Notes: generated by a model from the letters alone, not told the origin. A stretch of DNA of 64,000 bases from Agrobacterium cavarae (GCF_004310285.1 NZ_SISF01000023.1:62001-126000), one strand, 5' to 3'. Shown: positions 18,512 to 27,866, counted from the first letter of the stretch. Numbers and translations: made by a program.

Positions 18512-19738
18512 TTACGCGAGATCGGCGACGACCGAATCCAGGATCAGCATGCCCGACGGCGTGCAGCGGACGCGCGAATTTCCAAGCCGCTCGATGAAGC
18601 CGTGTTCCAGTAAAACCGCCTCGCGATCCGGGTCCAGATCGCGGCCCGAGAACTCGCTCCAGCGGGCAAGATCGACACCTTCGCGAAGCCGCAGTCCCAT
18701 CAAAAGCAACTCGTCGGCCTGTTCGTCACGCCCCAGCATTTCCTGATCCACCATGCCGTGCCCATCGCGCTCCACGGCTTGCAGCCAAGTCTCCGGGTGA
18801 CGCTCGGTCGCGGTTGCCAGTTTGGCGCCGCCCTTGGTCAGACGCCCATGGGCGCCGGGGCCGATCCCGGCATAGTCGCCGTAGCGCCAATAGGTGAGGT
18901 TGTGGCGGCTCTCAGCACCGGGACGCGCGTGATTGGAAACTTCATAGGCCGGGAGCCCATGGCGTGCGGTAATTTCCTGCGTCGCCTCGTAAAGCACAGC
19001 CGACTGTTCGCCGTCCGGAACGATCAGCTTGCCCGCCTTGTGGAGACCGTAGAAGGCCGTGCCTTCCTCGATCGTCAACTGGTAGAGAGACAGGTGATCG
19101 ACCGCATAGGAGATTGCCTCTACGAGCTCCTTTTCCCATTCCTCAACTGTCTGATTGGGGCGGGCATAGATGAGATCGAAGGACATGCGCGGGAAGATTT
19201 CGCGCGCCAGCCGGATAGCCTTCAGCGCATCGGCCACATCATGCAGGCGTCCGAGGAACTTCAGATCCCGGTCATTCAGCGCTTGTACGCCCATGGAGAC
19301 GCGATTGATGCCGGCGGCCCTGTAGCCACGAAAGCGTTCCGCTTCCACGCTGGAGGGATTGGCCTCCATCGTAATCTCAATGCCGTCCGGCACGCGCCAG
19401 AAACGGGCGATACCATCCAGAATGGCGCCGACCGTCTGCGGATCCATCAGCGACGGCGTGCCGCCGCCCATGAAAATGCTGGTGACGACCTTCGGGCCGC
19501 TCAACTGCCGCATCGTTTCCATTTCACGAAGGAAGGCGGCAACGAACCGCTCCTGATCCACCGGCTGGTGACGGACATGGCTGTTGAAATCGCAATAGGG
19601 ACACTTGGCCGCGCAAAAGGGCCAGTGAATATAGATGCCGAAGCCGGGTTCACCCGTATCAGGCAAAAGGTCCGCATATCCGGACAGATGGGCGCCGGGC
19701 GCAGAAGAAAGGCCGCTCCCGGTCATCGTAATGCTCAT
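18512..19738 (-). CDS. hemW: Radical SAM heme chaperone HemW
   Basis: 408 residues. The radical SAM cluster motif is [14 protein letters not shown] (Cys42, Cys46, Cys49), with MGGGTPSL downstream. It has the extra Cys-poor context and C-terminal HemW domain ([10 protein letters not shown], a wing-like region) rather than the full coproporphyrinogen oxidase signature. HemW-type proteins bind heme and deliver it to respiratory proteins; older annotation calls them oxygen-independent coproporphyrinogen oxidase. Its ATG overlaps the rdgB stop (ATGA), and the order rph-rdgB-hemW is a conserved alphaproteobacterial operon. Confidence 0.9.
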   Translation of the reverse strand: MSITMTGSGLSSAPGAHLSGYADLLPDTGEPGFGIYIHWPFCAAKCPYCDFNSHVRHQPVDQERFVAAFLREMETMRQLSGPKVVTSIFMGGGTPSLMDPQTVGAILDGIARFWRVPDGIEITMEANPSSVEAERFRGYRAAGINRVSMGVQALNDRDLKFLGRLHDVADALKAIRLAREIFPRMSFDLIYARPNQTVEEWEKELVEAISYAVDHLSLYQLTIEEGTAFYGLHKAGKLIVPDGEQSAVLYEATQEITARHGLPAYEVSNHARPGAESRHNLTYWRYGDYAGIGPGAHGRLTKGGAKLATATERHPETWLQAVERDGHGMVDQEMLGRDEQADELLLMGLRLREGVDLARWSEFSGRDLDPDREAVLLEHGFIERLGNSRVRCTPSGMLILDSVVADLA

Positions 19739-20379
19739 GCCTCCAGGCAGGTTTCGACGAAGGTTTTGAAAGCGCGTGCGCGGTGCGACAGCGCTGTCGC
19801 ATCGCCCTGGCGCCAGCCATGCTTTTCGTCGGAAGTCATCTCGCCAAAGCTGGTTGCGTAGCCTTCTGGCTGGAAGATCGGATCGTAGCCGAAACCGCTC
19901 GTGCCGCGAGGCGGCCAGACGATCGTGCCTTCCACTTCACCGCGGAAAAACTCGGTATGGCCGTCCGGCCAGGCCAGGCAAAGAACGCTGACGAAGCGGC
20001 CGGTGCGCTGCTCCGGTGCCGTCGCACCGCGCTCCTGAAGCGCGTTTTCCACCTTTTGCATCGCCATGGCGAAATCGCGTGTGCCGTTGCCGGTTTCCGC
20101 CCAGTCTGCAGTGTAGACGCCAGGCGCGCCGTCCAGCGCGTCGATCACCAGACCCGAATCGTCGGAGAGCGCTGGCATGCCGGATGCCTTGGCCGAAGCG
20201 AGCGCCTTGATCGCAGCATTTTCTTCGAAGGTCGTGCCGGTTTCAGCCGGCTCCTCAAAATTCAGCTCGGCGGCCGATTTCGCCGAAAAGCCGAGAGGGC
20301 CGATCAGATCGGCGATTTCGGCGATCTTGCCCTTGTTGTGGCTGGCAACGACGATGGTTCTGGTATCAAGCTTGCGCAT
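19735..20379 (-). CDS. rdgB: dITP/XTP pyrophosphatase (RdgB/HAM1)
   Basis: 214 residues from [18 protein letters not shown], where SHNxxK is the family's substrate-binding motif. Other signatures: [23 protein letters not shown] (metal-binding Asp pair) and [13 protein letters not shown]. It hydrolyses non-canonical purine triphosphates and so keeps inosine and xanthine out of DNA. The gene lies 13 bp after rph and overlaps hemW by 4 bp. An in-frame upstream extension to 20454 would overlap rph and is rejected. Confidence 0.95.
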   Translation of the reverse strand: MRKLDTRTIVVASHNKGKIAEIADLIGPLGFSAKSAAELNFEEPAETGTTFEENAAIKALASAKASGMPALSDDSGLVIDALDGAPGVYTADWAETGNGTRDFAMAMQKVENALQERGATAPEQRTGRFVSVLCLAWPDGHTEFFRGEVEGTIVWPPRGTSGFGYDPIFQPEGYATSFGEMTSDEKHGWRQGDATALSHRARAFKTFVETCLEA

Positions 20380-20392
20380 GGTCTTGTCCCGT

Positions 20393-21109
20393 TCAGGCAA
20401 TTGCCTGCTTCTGCATCTCGACGAGTTCCGCACAGCCAGCCTTGGCAAGGCCAAGCAGGGTCAGGAATTCTTCTTCCGAGAATGGCTTGCCCTCGGCGGT
20501 GCCCTGAATCTCGACGATGCCGCCAGAGCCGGTGATGACGAAGTTGGCGTCTGTTTCCGCAGAGGAGTCTTCCAGGTAATCGAGATCGATCACCGGCTGA
20601 TTGGCGAAGATGCCGCAGGAGATGGCGGCGATATGGTCCTTCAGAACCTTTTCGACCTTCAGCATGTTGCGGCTTTCCATCCACTTCAGGCAGTCGTGAA
20701 GGGCAATCCAGGCACCGGTGATGGAAGCGGTGCGCGTACCACCATCGGCCTGGATGACGTCGCAGTCGATGCTGATCTGGCGTTCGCCAAGCGCTTGCAG
20801 ATCAACGACTGCGCGCAGCGAACGGCCGATCAGGCGCTGGATTTCCTGCGTTCTGCCGCCTTGCTTGCCGGACGCTGCTTCGCGCTTCATGCGCTCGTTG
20901 GTGGAGCGGGGAAGCATGCCATACTCTGCCGTTACCCAGCCCTTGCCACTGTTGCGCAGCCATGGCGGCGTCTTTTCCTCGAGGCTGGCGGTAACCAGAA
21001 CATGCGTATCACCGAACTTGACGAGACAGGAGCCTTCGGCATGCTTGGAGAAGTTGCGCTCGAAGGATACCTTACGCATCTGGTCGGTTTTTCTGCCTGA
21101 GGGCCGCAT
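20393..21109 (-). CDS. rph: Ribonuclease PH
   Basis: 238 residues, full length. A phosphorolytic 3'-5' exoribonuclease that trims tRNA 3' ends. Signatures: [17 protein letters not shown] at the N-terminus, the phosphate-binding region [17 protein letters not shown], and the catalytic [21 protein letters not shown]. First gene of the rph-rdgB-hemW transcript, divergent from hrcA. Confidence 0.96.
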   Translation of the reverse strand: MRPSGRKTDQMRKVSFERNFSKHAEGSCLVKFGDTHVLVTASLEEKTPPWLRNSGKGWVTAEYGMLPRSTNERMKREAASGKQGGRTQEIQRLIGRSLRAVVDLQALGERQISIDCDVIQADGGTRTASITGAWIALHDCLKWMESRNMLKVEKVLKDHIAAISCGIFANQPVIDLDYLEDSSAETDANFVITGSGGIVEIQGTAEGKPFSEEEFLTLLGLAKAGCAELVEMQKQAIA

Positions 21110-21274
21110 ATCGTTTCTCTCCGTCTCTTAACTTCCCGCCTTCTAAGGTCAGGGCGACGCTTTTGCAAAGGAAAAGCGGACGAGCAGGGCCTAGAGCCGA
21201 ATTTCCGTTTTCACTTGGAAGACCGAGTGACTATATTCAAGACAGTCAAAACAGCTTGGGGAACAACGAGCGGC

Positions 21275-22366
21275 ATGGGCATAACTCCTCCCATCGGCAA
21301 AGAGCCAGGTGCGCTTCTGGACGATCGCTCACGCGAGATCTTCAGGCGCATTGTGGAAGGCTATCTGGAAACGGGCGAACCGCTCGGTTCGCGCAGTCTC
21401 TCTCGCCTGCTTCCCATGTCGCTGTCGCCCGCATCTGTGCGTAACGTCATGAGCGATCTGGAGGAGCTCGGCCTTATCTATTCGCCGCATGTCAGCGCTG
21501 GCCGCCTGCCAACCCAGACCGGGCTTCGCTTCTTCGTCGATGCCTTCATGCAGGTCGGCGAGCTGCCGGAGGCCGAGCGCGCCAATATCGACCGGCATAT
21601 CGGCCCGATCTCCGGGCGCGAACAGTCTCTCGAAGGCCTGCTGTATGAGGCAAGCAGCATGCTCTCCGGCATGTCGCGCGGGGCAGGGCTGGTGCTGACC
21701 GCCAAGAACGATGCCGTCCTCAAACATGTGGAGTTCATCCGGCTGGAGCCGACCAAGGCGCTCGCCGTTCTGGTCGGTGATCATAACCAGGTCGAAAACC
21801 GCATCATCGAGCTGCCGGCCGGCATTACTTCGTCGCAATTGACCGAGGCCGCCAACTTCATCAACGCGCATCTCGGCGGCCAGACGCTGCCGGAACTGCG
21901 AAGCCAGATAGCCCGACAGAAGAACGAGCTGCAAAGCGCGCTGAGCACGCTGGCGCAGGATCTGGTGGAGCGGGGGCTTGCCGTCTGGTCCGGCGACAAT
22001 GAGGAAGGCAAGCTTGGTCGTCTGATCGTGCGCGGCCGCTCCAATCTTCTCGAAGGTCTGGCCGGCGAAGAGGATATCGACCGGGTTCGTCTTCTCTTCG
22101 ACGATCTGGAACGCAAGGAAAACCTCATCGAGATCCTCAATCTGGCAGAGACAGGATCCGGGGTCAGGATTTTCATCGGCTCGGAAAATAAGTTGTTTTC
22201 CCTGTCGGGCTCATCGCTGATCGTCGCGCCCTATAAGGACGATGAGAACCGGGTCGTCGGCGCTGTCGGGGTTATCGGCCCGACACGGCTGAACTATTCC
22301 CGCATCGTGCCGATGGTGGATTACACCGCCCAGATCATGGCGCGGCTTTCCACCAAGCGACGTTAG
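21275..22366 (+). CDS. hrcA: Heat-inducible transcription repressor HrcA
   Basis: 363 residues from MGITPPIGKEPGALLDDR. The N-terminal winged helix reads REIFRRIVEGYLETGEPLGS and LSPASVRNVMSDLEELGLI; the C-terminal domain contains GLLYEASSMLSGMSRGAGLV. HrcA represses chaperonin genes by binding the CIRCE repeat; no CIRCE copy is visible in this window, so its targets lie elsewhere. An in-frame start at 21215 would add 20 residues not seen in family N-termini. Paired with grpE downstream, the usual rhizobial arrangement. Confidence 0.93.
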   Translation: MGITPPIGKEPGALLDDRSREIFRRIVEGYLETGEPLGSRSLSRLLPMSLSPASVRNVMSDLEELGLIYSPHVSAGRLPTQTGLRFFVDAFMQVGELPEAERANIDRHIGPISGREQSLEGLLYEASSMLSGMSRGAGLVLTAKNDAVLKHVEFIRLEPTKALAVLVGDHNQVENRIIELPAGITSSQLTEAANFINAHLGGQTLPELRSQIARQKNELQSALSTLAQDLVERGLAVWSGDNEEGKLGRLIVRGRSNLLEGLAGEEDIDRVRLLFDDLERKENLIEILNLAETGSGVRIFIGSENKLFSLSGSSLIVAPYKDDENRVVGAVGVIGPTRLNYSRIVPMVDYTAQIMARLSTKRR

Positions 22367-22409
22367 AGCGTTTCCATTTGACCTTTCCATCTGAAAGGAA
22401 ACGTTCTAA
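22363..22409. repeat. 13-bp inverted repeat at the hrcA 3' end
   Basis: TTAGAGCGTTTCC and GGAAACGTTCTAA pair with one mismatch over a 21-nt centre that itself can fold (CCTTTC/GAAAGG). The left arm includes the hrcA stop codon. It could end the hrcA message or protect it from 3' decay; no T-run follows. Confidence 0.6.
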
Positions 22410-22531
22410 CCGCGCAGGTCGCTTGAAAAACCGCTCCTTTTTCCCGTAAGCCTTGATTTTTGCATGGCAAAGCTCGATATCGGGCTCAATCTCATTGCAA
22501 GCCACAATACACATGTAATTTGGAGAACGTC

Positions 22532-23164
22532 ATGACTGACACCAACAAGACCGGACCTGACGCAGGCGCTGCCGACGAAGCAGTGGAAGCGACCACGGCG
22601 GAGAATGCGGTGCCGGAGCAGGCAGAACCCGATCCGATCGATGTGCTGAAGGCGGAAAACGCCGATCTTCGCGACAAATTCCTGCGTCTGGCCGCTGAGA
22701 TGGACAATCTTCGCCGTCGTACCGAACGCGAGGTCAAGGATGCAAAGGCCTATTCCGTTGCCGGCTTTGCGCGTGACATGCTGGCCGTCTCCGACAATCT
22801 TCGCCGCGCGCTCGACACCATTCCCGAAGAGCTGAAGGCAAGTGCCGAAGCCAATATCAAGGGCCTGATCGAAGGCGTCGATATGACAGAGCGCTCCATG
22901 CTCTCCGCACTTGAGCGTCACGGCGTGAAGAAGATCGATGCCGAAGGTGAGAAGTTCGATCCGAACTTCCATCAGGCCATGTTCGAAATCCCCAACACCA
23001 CCGTGCCGAACAACACTGTCGTTCAAGTGGTGCAGGCTGGCTTTACCATCGGCGAGCGCGTTCTGCGTCCAGCCATGGTCGGTGTCGCCAAGGGTGGCCC
23101 GAAGGTTGAAGCGCCGGCAGGTGCTGAGCCTGGCACAAGCGGTCTCAACGAGAAAGACGCCTGA
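22532..23164 (+). CDS. grpE: Nucleotide exchange factor GrpE
   Basis: 210 residues starting [12 protein letters not shown], with TTTGGAGAA 5 bp upstream. Acidic disordered N-terminus (1-45), a long coiled coil ([35 protein letters not shown]) and the beta domain with the family motif [20 protein letters not shown] (two overlapping parts). GrpE releases ADP from DnaK. A strong terminator follows, so hrcA-grpE ends here. Confidence 0.95.
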   Translation: MTDTNKTGPDAGAADEAVEATTAENAVPEQAEPDPIDVLKAENADLRDKFLRLAAEMDNLRRRTEREVKDAKAYSVAGFARDMLAVSDNLRRALDTIPEELKASAEANIKGLIEGVDMTERSMLSALERHGVKKIDAEGEKFDPNFHQAMFEIPNTTVPNNTVVQVVQAGFTIGERVLRPAMVGVAKGGPKVEAPAGAEPGTSGLNEKDA

Positions 23165-23196
23165 GCGCCTTCTTCGTCTTCATCTGATCAATAGCA

Positions 23197-23236
23197 AAAG
23201 GCCCGGATATCTGATCGATATCCGGGCCTTTGTTTT
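23197..23236 (+). terminator. Intrinsic terminator after grpE
   Basis: A perfect 15-bp stem (AAAGGCCCGGATATC and complement) with a 5-nt loop, followed by GTTTT. It lies 32 bp after the grpE stop. Confidence 0.9.
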
Positions 23237-23340
23237 ACAGCATCGGCCCGAAAATCGGTCTCGATTTTCGGAAAGCACGATGCGTCGATTCAAAAAGGTA
23301 AAGCGCCGTGCGTCCAATAGGACGCACGGCGCTTTAAACG
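23237..23340. repeat. Two-module palindromic intergenic repeat, copy B
   Basis: Module 1 (23240-23283) has nested arms GCATCG/CGATGC and CCGAAAATCG/CGATTTTCGG. Module 2 (23299-23336) is a perfect 17-bp stem with a 4-nt loop. The same two modules in the same order occur at 58624-58728. They resemble the rhizobial intergenic mosaic element class. Module 2 probably also ends ptsN on the minus strand, since CCTTTTTG follows it there. Confidence 0.75.
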
Positions 23341-23375
23341 TCGAGGCTATGTCCGCGTGAACCCAAACTTGGCGT

Positions 23376-23837
23376 TCAGGCCGCGTTCACCTGCTCCTGG
23401 TTAAGAAAGGTGTAGATCGCCGTATCGGAATCAGTCGCGCGCAGTTTCGCCACCAGTTCCGGGTCGCGCAGAACGCGGGCAATCCGCGACAGGGCTTTCA
23501 GGTGGTCGGCGCCAGCACCTTCCGGCGCGAGCAGAAGAAATACGAGATCGACCGGCTGGTCGTCGAGTGCTTCGAAGTCGACGGGTGTTTCCAGGCGTGC
23601 GAAAACGCCGGTAATGGAGGAAATGCTGCTCAGCTTTCCATGGGGAATGGCAATGCCATGACCGACGCCGGTGGAGCCGAGCCGCTCACGCTGCAAGATG
23701 ACGTCGAATACGTCCCGCTCGGTAACCCCGGTGATACGGGATGCCTTTGCTGCCAGTTCCTGAAGGAGTTGCTTCTTGGAATTGACCTTCAGCGCGGGAA
23801 TAATCGCATCTTGGTGCAGCAAATCTGCCAATGCCAT
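23376..23837 (-). CDS. ptsN: PTS IIA-like nitrogen-regulatory protein PtsN
   Basis: 153 residues from MALADLLHQDAI; AAGGA lies 6-7 bp upstream. The phosphorylatable histidine is His66 in GHGIAIPHGKL, and the C-terminus has DPELVAKLRATDSD, both typical of EIIA-Ntr. It accepts phosphate from PtsP-NPr and regulates potassium uptake and nitrogen or carbon responses by protein binding. It closes the rpoN-hpf-ptsN series, the classical sigma-54 neighbourhood. An in-frame ATG 15 bp upstream lacks ribosome-site spacing. Confidence 0.95.
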   Translation of the reverse strand: MALADLLHQDAIIPALKVNSKKQLLQELAAKASRITGVTERDVFDVILQRERLGSTGVGHGIAIPHGKLSSISSITGVFARLETPVDFEALDDQPVDLVFLLLAPEGAGADHLKALSRIARVLRDPELVAKLRATDSDTAIYTFLNQEQVNAA

Positions 23838-23905
23838 TTCTTTTTCCTTCATGCCATCGAGACGAACCGGAAGACGCTTGAGGGCGCCTTCCGGGTCCTT
23901 AGACT

Positions 23906-24481
23906 TCAGCTCTTGATCATCGCCGCGTCGACCCAGCCGATGTTTCCATCGTTGCGACGGTAGACGATGTTGAGTTCTTTCGACGGGCTGCGAAACAGCA
24001 GAACTGGCTCATCGGTCATATCGAGAGCCATGACTGCGCTTGCAACCGTCATGGTTTTGATCTGTTTGGAAGTCTCGGCCACGATTGTTGGCGCGAAATC
24101 TTCCGCGATTTCCTCATCCTCATCCGGGACTGCATCCATCACCCGGTAGGCGACTTCCTCATCGATCCCCTTGGACGCTGAACCGTTATGGTGATCCTTG
24201 AGCCTGCGCTTGTAACGACGCAGGCGCTTTTCAATGCGCTCTGCCGCCGCGTCGAAGCTGGCTTGCGGATCGTTGGCCTGTCCTGCCGCGTGCAGAACGA
24301 CCCCAGTATCGAGGTGGATCTTGCAATCCGCAGCAAAAAGCTGGCCGGACTTCGCGACCGTCACCTGGCCGGAATACCCCCCATCGAAGTATTTGGTAAC
24401 GGCTTGGCTTATATTGTCCTCGATCTTTTGACGGAAAGACTCGCCCACATCCATATGTTTACCAGATACACGCACACTCAT
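23906..24481 (-). CDS. hpf: Long-form ribosome hibernation promoting factor
   Basis: 191 residues. N-terminal HPF/YfiA domain (1-105: MSVRVSGKHMDVGE, the double-stranded-RNA-like fold) followed by an acidic linker (about 106-130) and the C-terminal dimerisation domain, visible as DEPVLLFRSPSKELNIVYRR and DGNIGWVD. Long HPFs dimerise 70S ribosomes into 100S particles in stationary phase. AAGGAA precedes the ATG. Located between rpoN and ptsN as in most proteobacteria. Confidence 0.93.
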   Translation of the reverse strand: MSVRVSGKHMDVGESFRQKIEDNISQAVTKYFDGGYSGQVTVAKSGQLFAADCKIHLDTGVVLHAAGQANDPQASFDAAAERIEKRLRRYKRRLKDHHNGSASKGIDEEVAYRVMDAVPDEDEEIAEDFAPTIVAETSKQIKTMTVASAVMALDMTDEPVLLFRSPSKELNIVYRRNDGNIGWVDAAMIKS

Positions 24482-24637
24482 GGAATTTTTCCTTTTTCAG
24501 TGATTTGCGTATACCAGCTTACGTCAAGCTGAGCGCTCATCCAAGCGTTTCGCGACCTCTTTCGTGCCTTTGCAGACGAATGCCGCTGCCCCTTGAATGC
24601 AATTCCCTCTTCAGACCCCCGCCTTGTCTGCGGCGAG

Positions 24638-24666
24638 CTTCTAGCCTTGTCGGCTAGGCAAGTCAA
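24638..24666 (-). promoter_or_regulatory. Possible promoter of hpf
   Basis: On the minus strand, TTGACT and TAGAAG are 17 bp apart, in the 224-bp gap between rpoN and hpf. A CTAGCC/GGCTAG inverted repeat (24641-24657) overlaps the spacer and -10. The -10 match is poor. Confidence 0.3.
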
Positions 24667-24705
24667 TTGTCAATCTTAAGTGTCTGTAAACTATAATAAA
24701 AGGTC

Positions 24706-26247
24706 TCAAGCAGAGGCCATGCGAGCCATCGCCTTTTTCTCCCGACGGCGCTGTACGGAGGAGGGGATGTTCATCGCTTCACGATATTTTGCGACAGTCC
24801 GTCGCGCCAGATCGATACCACTTTTTTTCAGCTGATCGACGATATCGTCGTCGGACAGAACCGAGCTGGGCGCTTCCTGCGCGATCATCGTGCGGATGCG
24901 ATGACGAACCGCTTCTGCCGAGTGATTGTCGCCGCCCTCCGACGAGCCGATGGAGACGCTGAAGAAATATTTGAGTTCGAAGACGCCACGCGGCGTCAGC
25001 ATGTATTTGCGCGATGTGACGCGGCTGACCGTCGATTCATGCATCTTGATGGCATCGGCGACCTGCTTCAGATTGAGGGGGCGCAAGTGATCCACGCCAT
25101 GCAGCAGAAACGCATCCTGCTGCCGGACGATTTCGCTCGCCACCTTCATGATCGTCCTCGCCCGCTGGTCGAGGCTGCGCGTCAGCCAGTTGGCCGTCTG
25201 CATGCAGGTGGAGAGGAATTCGCCGTCTTCCCCCGCGCGCGGTTTCAGCTTGGATACTTCCGTGAAATAGCTGTGATTGACCAGGACGCGCGGCAGAGTC
25301 TCCGGGTTGAGGTCGATCAGCCAGCTTCCGTCGGTGGAGGGATGGACAATGATGTCCGGTATGATGGTTTCGCACGAGCCCGTCTCGAAGCCAGCACCGG
25401 GACGCGGATTGAGACCACGGATCTCGCTCAGCATGTCGAGAAGGTCGTCCTCATCGACGCCGCAAAGCTTTTTGAGCGTGGCAAAATCGCGCTTGGCCAA
25501 AAGATCGAGGTTGCCAACGAAAGCCTGCATCGCCGGGTCCAGCCGATCTCTCTGTTGCAGCTGGATCGACAGGCATTCGCTGAGTGAGCGAGCGAAGACA
25601 CCCGGCGGATCGAAACTCTGCAGGATGCGCAAGATCGCCTCGACGTCCTTTTCCGGCCGTCCCAGCCGCTCTGACACATCGCTGACGGCGTCAGCGGAGA
25701 TATAGCCGGTCTCGTCGAGATGATCGAGCAGAGCGTCGGCTGTCATGCTGTCGGTGAGACCGGTGACCGAGAACGGCACCTGCTGTGCGATGTGGTCGCG
25801 CAGGCTAGGTTTGCGCGCAACGAAATCATCAAGATCGTAGTCGTCGCCAGCCTCGGCGCCGGGCATGGATTTCCATTGGCCGAGAAGCTCCGGCGCGTCG
25901 GCCTTGCGTCCGCTCTCATCATCCGGAAACACATTGGCGAAATTGGTGTCCAGCGCCTCGTTGAGAACAGGGGCGTCATCGCCGTACCATTCCGCCGTCT
26001 CGCTCGTATGGGACGATTCAATACTCTCTGAGGCTTGCGAACTCGTAGCTTCGTCGCTGCCGAATGTTTCGCCAGGATCGCTATCATTTGCCGCAATTTC
26101 AAGCAGAGGGTTCTTTTCGACTTCCTGGGCGATGAAGCTGACCAACTCGATATGCGTCATCTGAAGCAGCTGGATCGACTGCATCAGCTGCGGAGTCATC
26201 ACAAGTGACTGATTTTGACGCAGCAACAGGCTGGCTGACAAGGCCAT
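24706..26247 (-). CDS. rpoN: RNA polymerase sigma-54 factor
   Basis: 513 residues from MALSASLLLRQNQSLVMTPQ. Region I is Gln/Leu-rich (QLMQSIQLLQM), then an acidic region II (about 60-120), the core-binding domain, and the C-terminal DNA-binding part with the RpoN box ARRTVAKYREAMNIPSS (about 480-497). Sigma-54 reads -24/-12 promoters for nitrogen and other functions and needs an ATP-driven activator. In-frame sequence continues 27 codons upstream, but family N-termini start at MALSASL. It lies downstream of lptB across a 211-bp gap with a hairpin, so it may have its own promoter. Confidence 0.96.
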   Translation of the reverse strand: MALSASLLLRQNQSLVMTPQLMQSIQLLQMTHIELVSFIAQEVEKNPLLEIAANDSDPGETFGSDEATSSQASESIESSHTSETAEWYGDDAPVLNEALDTNFANVFPDDESGRKADAPELLGQWKSMPGAEAGDDYDLDDFVARKPSLRDHIAQQVPFSVTGLTDSMTADALLDHLDETGYISADAVSDVSERLGRPEKDVEAILRILQSFDPPGVFARSLSECLSIQLQQRDRLDPAMQAFVGNLDLLAKRDFATLKKLCGVDEDDLLDMLSEIRGLNPRPGAGFETGSCETIIPDIIVHPSTDGSWLIDLNPETLPRVLVNHSYFTEVSKLKPRAGEDGEFLSTCMQTANWLTRSLDQRARTIMKVASEIVRQQDAFLLHGVDHLRPLNLKQVADAIKMHESTVSRVTSRKYMLTPRGVFELKYFFSVSIGSSEGGDNHSAEAVRHRIRTMIAQEAPSSVLSDDDIVDQLKKSGIDLARRTVAKYREAMNIPSSVQRRREKKAMARMASA

Positions 26248-26389
26248 GGCGGACACTCGACTCCCAAACACGCCCCTGTTTTGCAGAAAATTTTTGTTGT
26301 TCGGCAAAACAAGGAGAACTTGGCCCAAAAATTGCTTTTTATTTGGGTTTGGTCAAGGTCAAGAGTGAGGTGCAGAGCAAGATTCTTTG

Positions 26390-26421
26390 ACGGGAATGCT
26401 GTGATATCATCACCTTCCCGT
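26390..26421. terminator. Compound hairpin between lptB and rpoN
   Basis: Outer arms ACGGGAA/TTCCCGT enclose an inner GTGAT-ATC-ATCAC palindrome (26401-26413). No T-run follows on the minus strand, so it may be a regulatory or mRNA-processing structure as well as a terminator. Confidence 0.5.
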
Positions 26422-26458
26422 TAAGACTGCCGCGCTTTCAGGCCGGAAAATGCGGCCC

Positions 26459-27271
26459 TCAGAGGCTGAAGTTGTTTCCGAGATAGAGGCGACGAACATC
26501 GGCATTGTTGACGATCTCGTCGGCCCGACCGTGCGTCAGCACTTCGCCCGCATGAATAATGTAGGCGCGGTCGATGAGACCCAGCGTTTCGCGCACATTA
26601 TGGTCGGTGATCAAAACGCCGATCCCGCGTGCCGTCAAGTGGCGCACTAGATTCTGAATGTCGCTGACGGAAATCGGATCGACGCCCGCAAAAGGCTCGT
26701 CGAGCAGCATGAAGGTCGGATCGGTCGCGAGAGCACGGGCGATTTCAAGACGACGGCGTTCGCCACCCGAAAGAGCGACCGCTGGAGACTTGCGCAGCTG
26801 CGAGATGTGAAACTCTTCCAGCAACTCGTCGAGCTTTCGGTTTCTCTTCTTCTCGTCCTTCTCATGCACTTCCAGGACCGCGCGAATATTGTCTTCGACG
26901 GTCAGGCCGCGAAAGATCGAAGCTTCCTGCGGAAGATAGCCGACGCCAAGGCGCGCGCGGCGATACATCGGCATGCCCGTCACATCATTGCCGTTGATGG
27001 CGATCTTGCCATCATCCACGGGAACGAGGCCGGTGATCATGTAGAAGCAGGTGGTCTTGCCCGCACCGTTCGGCCCCAGCAGTCCGACAGCCTCTCCGCG
27101 ACGCACGACGAGCGACACGCCGTTGACGACGCGACGCGTGTTATAGGTCTTGGTCAGGCCATGGGCAATCAAGGTGCCTTCATAGCGAGATTTATCGCCC
27201 GCATTCGCGTCGGTTGTCGACGGACGTGCGGAATCTCTGCCAAGAAGCTTTGAAATCAAGGGCATTTTCAC
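26459..27271 (-). CDS. lptB: LPS export ABC transporter ATPase LptB
   Basis: 270 residues. Walker A GLLGPNGAGKTTCF (about 66-73), Q-loop PQEASIFRGLTVEDN, signature LSGGERRRLEIARAL, Walker B FMLLDEPFAGVDP and the H-loop ITDHNVRETL. LptB drives the LptBFG transporter that extracts LPS from the inner membrane. The lptC-lptA-lptB-rpoN order supports the call. A GTG (27271) and an ATG (27265) are both possible starts, two codons apart. The N-terminal 30 residues before the ABC domain are longer than in enteric LptB, as is usual in rhizobia. Confidence 0.95.
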   Translation of the reverse strand: MKMPLISKLLGRDSARPSTTDANAGDKSRYEGTLIAHGLTKTYNTRRVVNGVSLVVRRGEAVGLLGPNGAGKTTCFYMITGLVPVDDGKIAINGNDVTGMPMYRRARLGVGYLPQEASIFRGLTVEDNIRAVLEVHEKDEKKRNRKLDELLEEFHISQLRKSPAVALSGGERRRLEIARALATDPTFMLLDEPFAGVDPISVSDIQNLVRHLTARGIGVLITDHNVRETLGLIDRAYIIHAGEVLTHGRADEIVNNADVRRLYLGNNFSL

Positions 27272-27281
27272 GATGAGCGGC

Positions 27282-27854
27282 TTACTGCTTTTTCTGCGAC
27301 TTGGGATCGAGCATGATGCGGACGGGACCGCCGCAGCTCTCTAGCTTGGCTTCACCGGTATTCATCAGCACCGTCAGCTTGCAGCCGGTGAAGACGTTGG
27401 AGTCCTGCGACAGGACGACCTGCTTGCCGGAAAGCGTAAAGGTCTGCGAGGCCATGTCGAACTCGCCATGATCGGCCGTCGCCTTTTGTGTACCGGATGT
27501 CAGGTAAACGGAATTGTCGACGAAAATCTTGTCGATATCGGCATCACCGCCGGTCACCGATGTCGTTTGCCCGTCGCCCTTGTTCTTGTAGAGAACCGTC
27601 ATCTTGCCAGCCTGCAGCGTGGTCGTTCCCTGAACAACCTTCACGTTGCCGGTGAAGTAGGCCTTGTGCTCCTGATCGCGCACCTCGAGCTGATCGCTTT
27701 CAATCGCAATCGGCTGGTCGCTGGAAAGCTTCATGCCGTCCATCTTGCTGGTGGTGTTCTGAGCAAAGGCCGGTGTGGAAAGACATGCCAGAACAATGGC
27801 AGCCGAAATTCCGGCGGTTCTCTTGAAGGGGGCGTTGCGGGAAATCTGCATCAT
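27282..27854 (-). CDS. lptA: LPS transport periplasmic protein LptA
   Basis: 190 residues. Signal peptide with cleavage after STPAFA (about residue 31), then an OstA-like domain: QPIAIESDQLEVRDQEHKAY, GNVKVVQGTTTLQAGKMTVLY and a repeated beta-strand pattern to the C-terminus. LptA bridges the inner and outer membranes for LPS. The gene lies 12 bp after lptC and 10 bp before lptB. Two ATGs in a row allow a one-codon start uncertainty. Confidence 0.93.
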   Translation of the reverse strand: MMQISRNAPFKRTAGISAAIVLACLSTPAFAQNTTSKMDGMKLSSDQPIAIESDQLEVRDQEHKAYFTGNVKVVQGTTTLQAGKMTVLYKNKGDGQTTSVTGGDADIDKIFVDNSVYLTSGTQKATADHGEFDMASQTFTLSGKQVVLSQDSNVFTGCKLTVLMNTGEAKLESCGGPVRIMLDPKSQKKQ

Positions 27855-27866
27855 CTGGTCGGGCTC

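Noticed and set aside
21110..21274. CIRCE element or clear heat-shock promoter before hrcA
   Set aside because: No TTAGCACTC-N9-GAGTGCTAA is present. A CTTGGAA...CTATAT pair has wrong spacing for an RpoH promoter.
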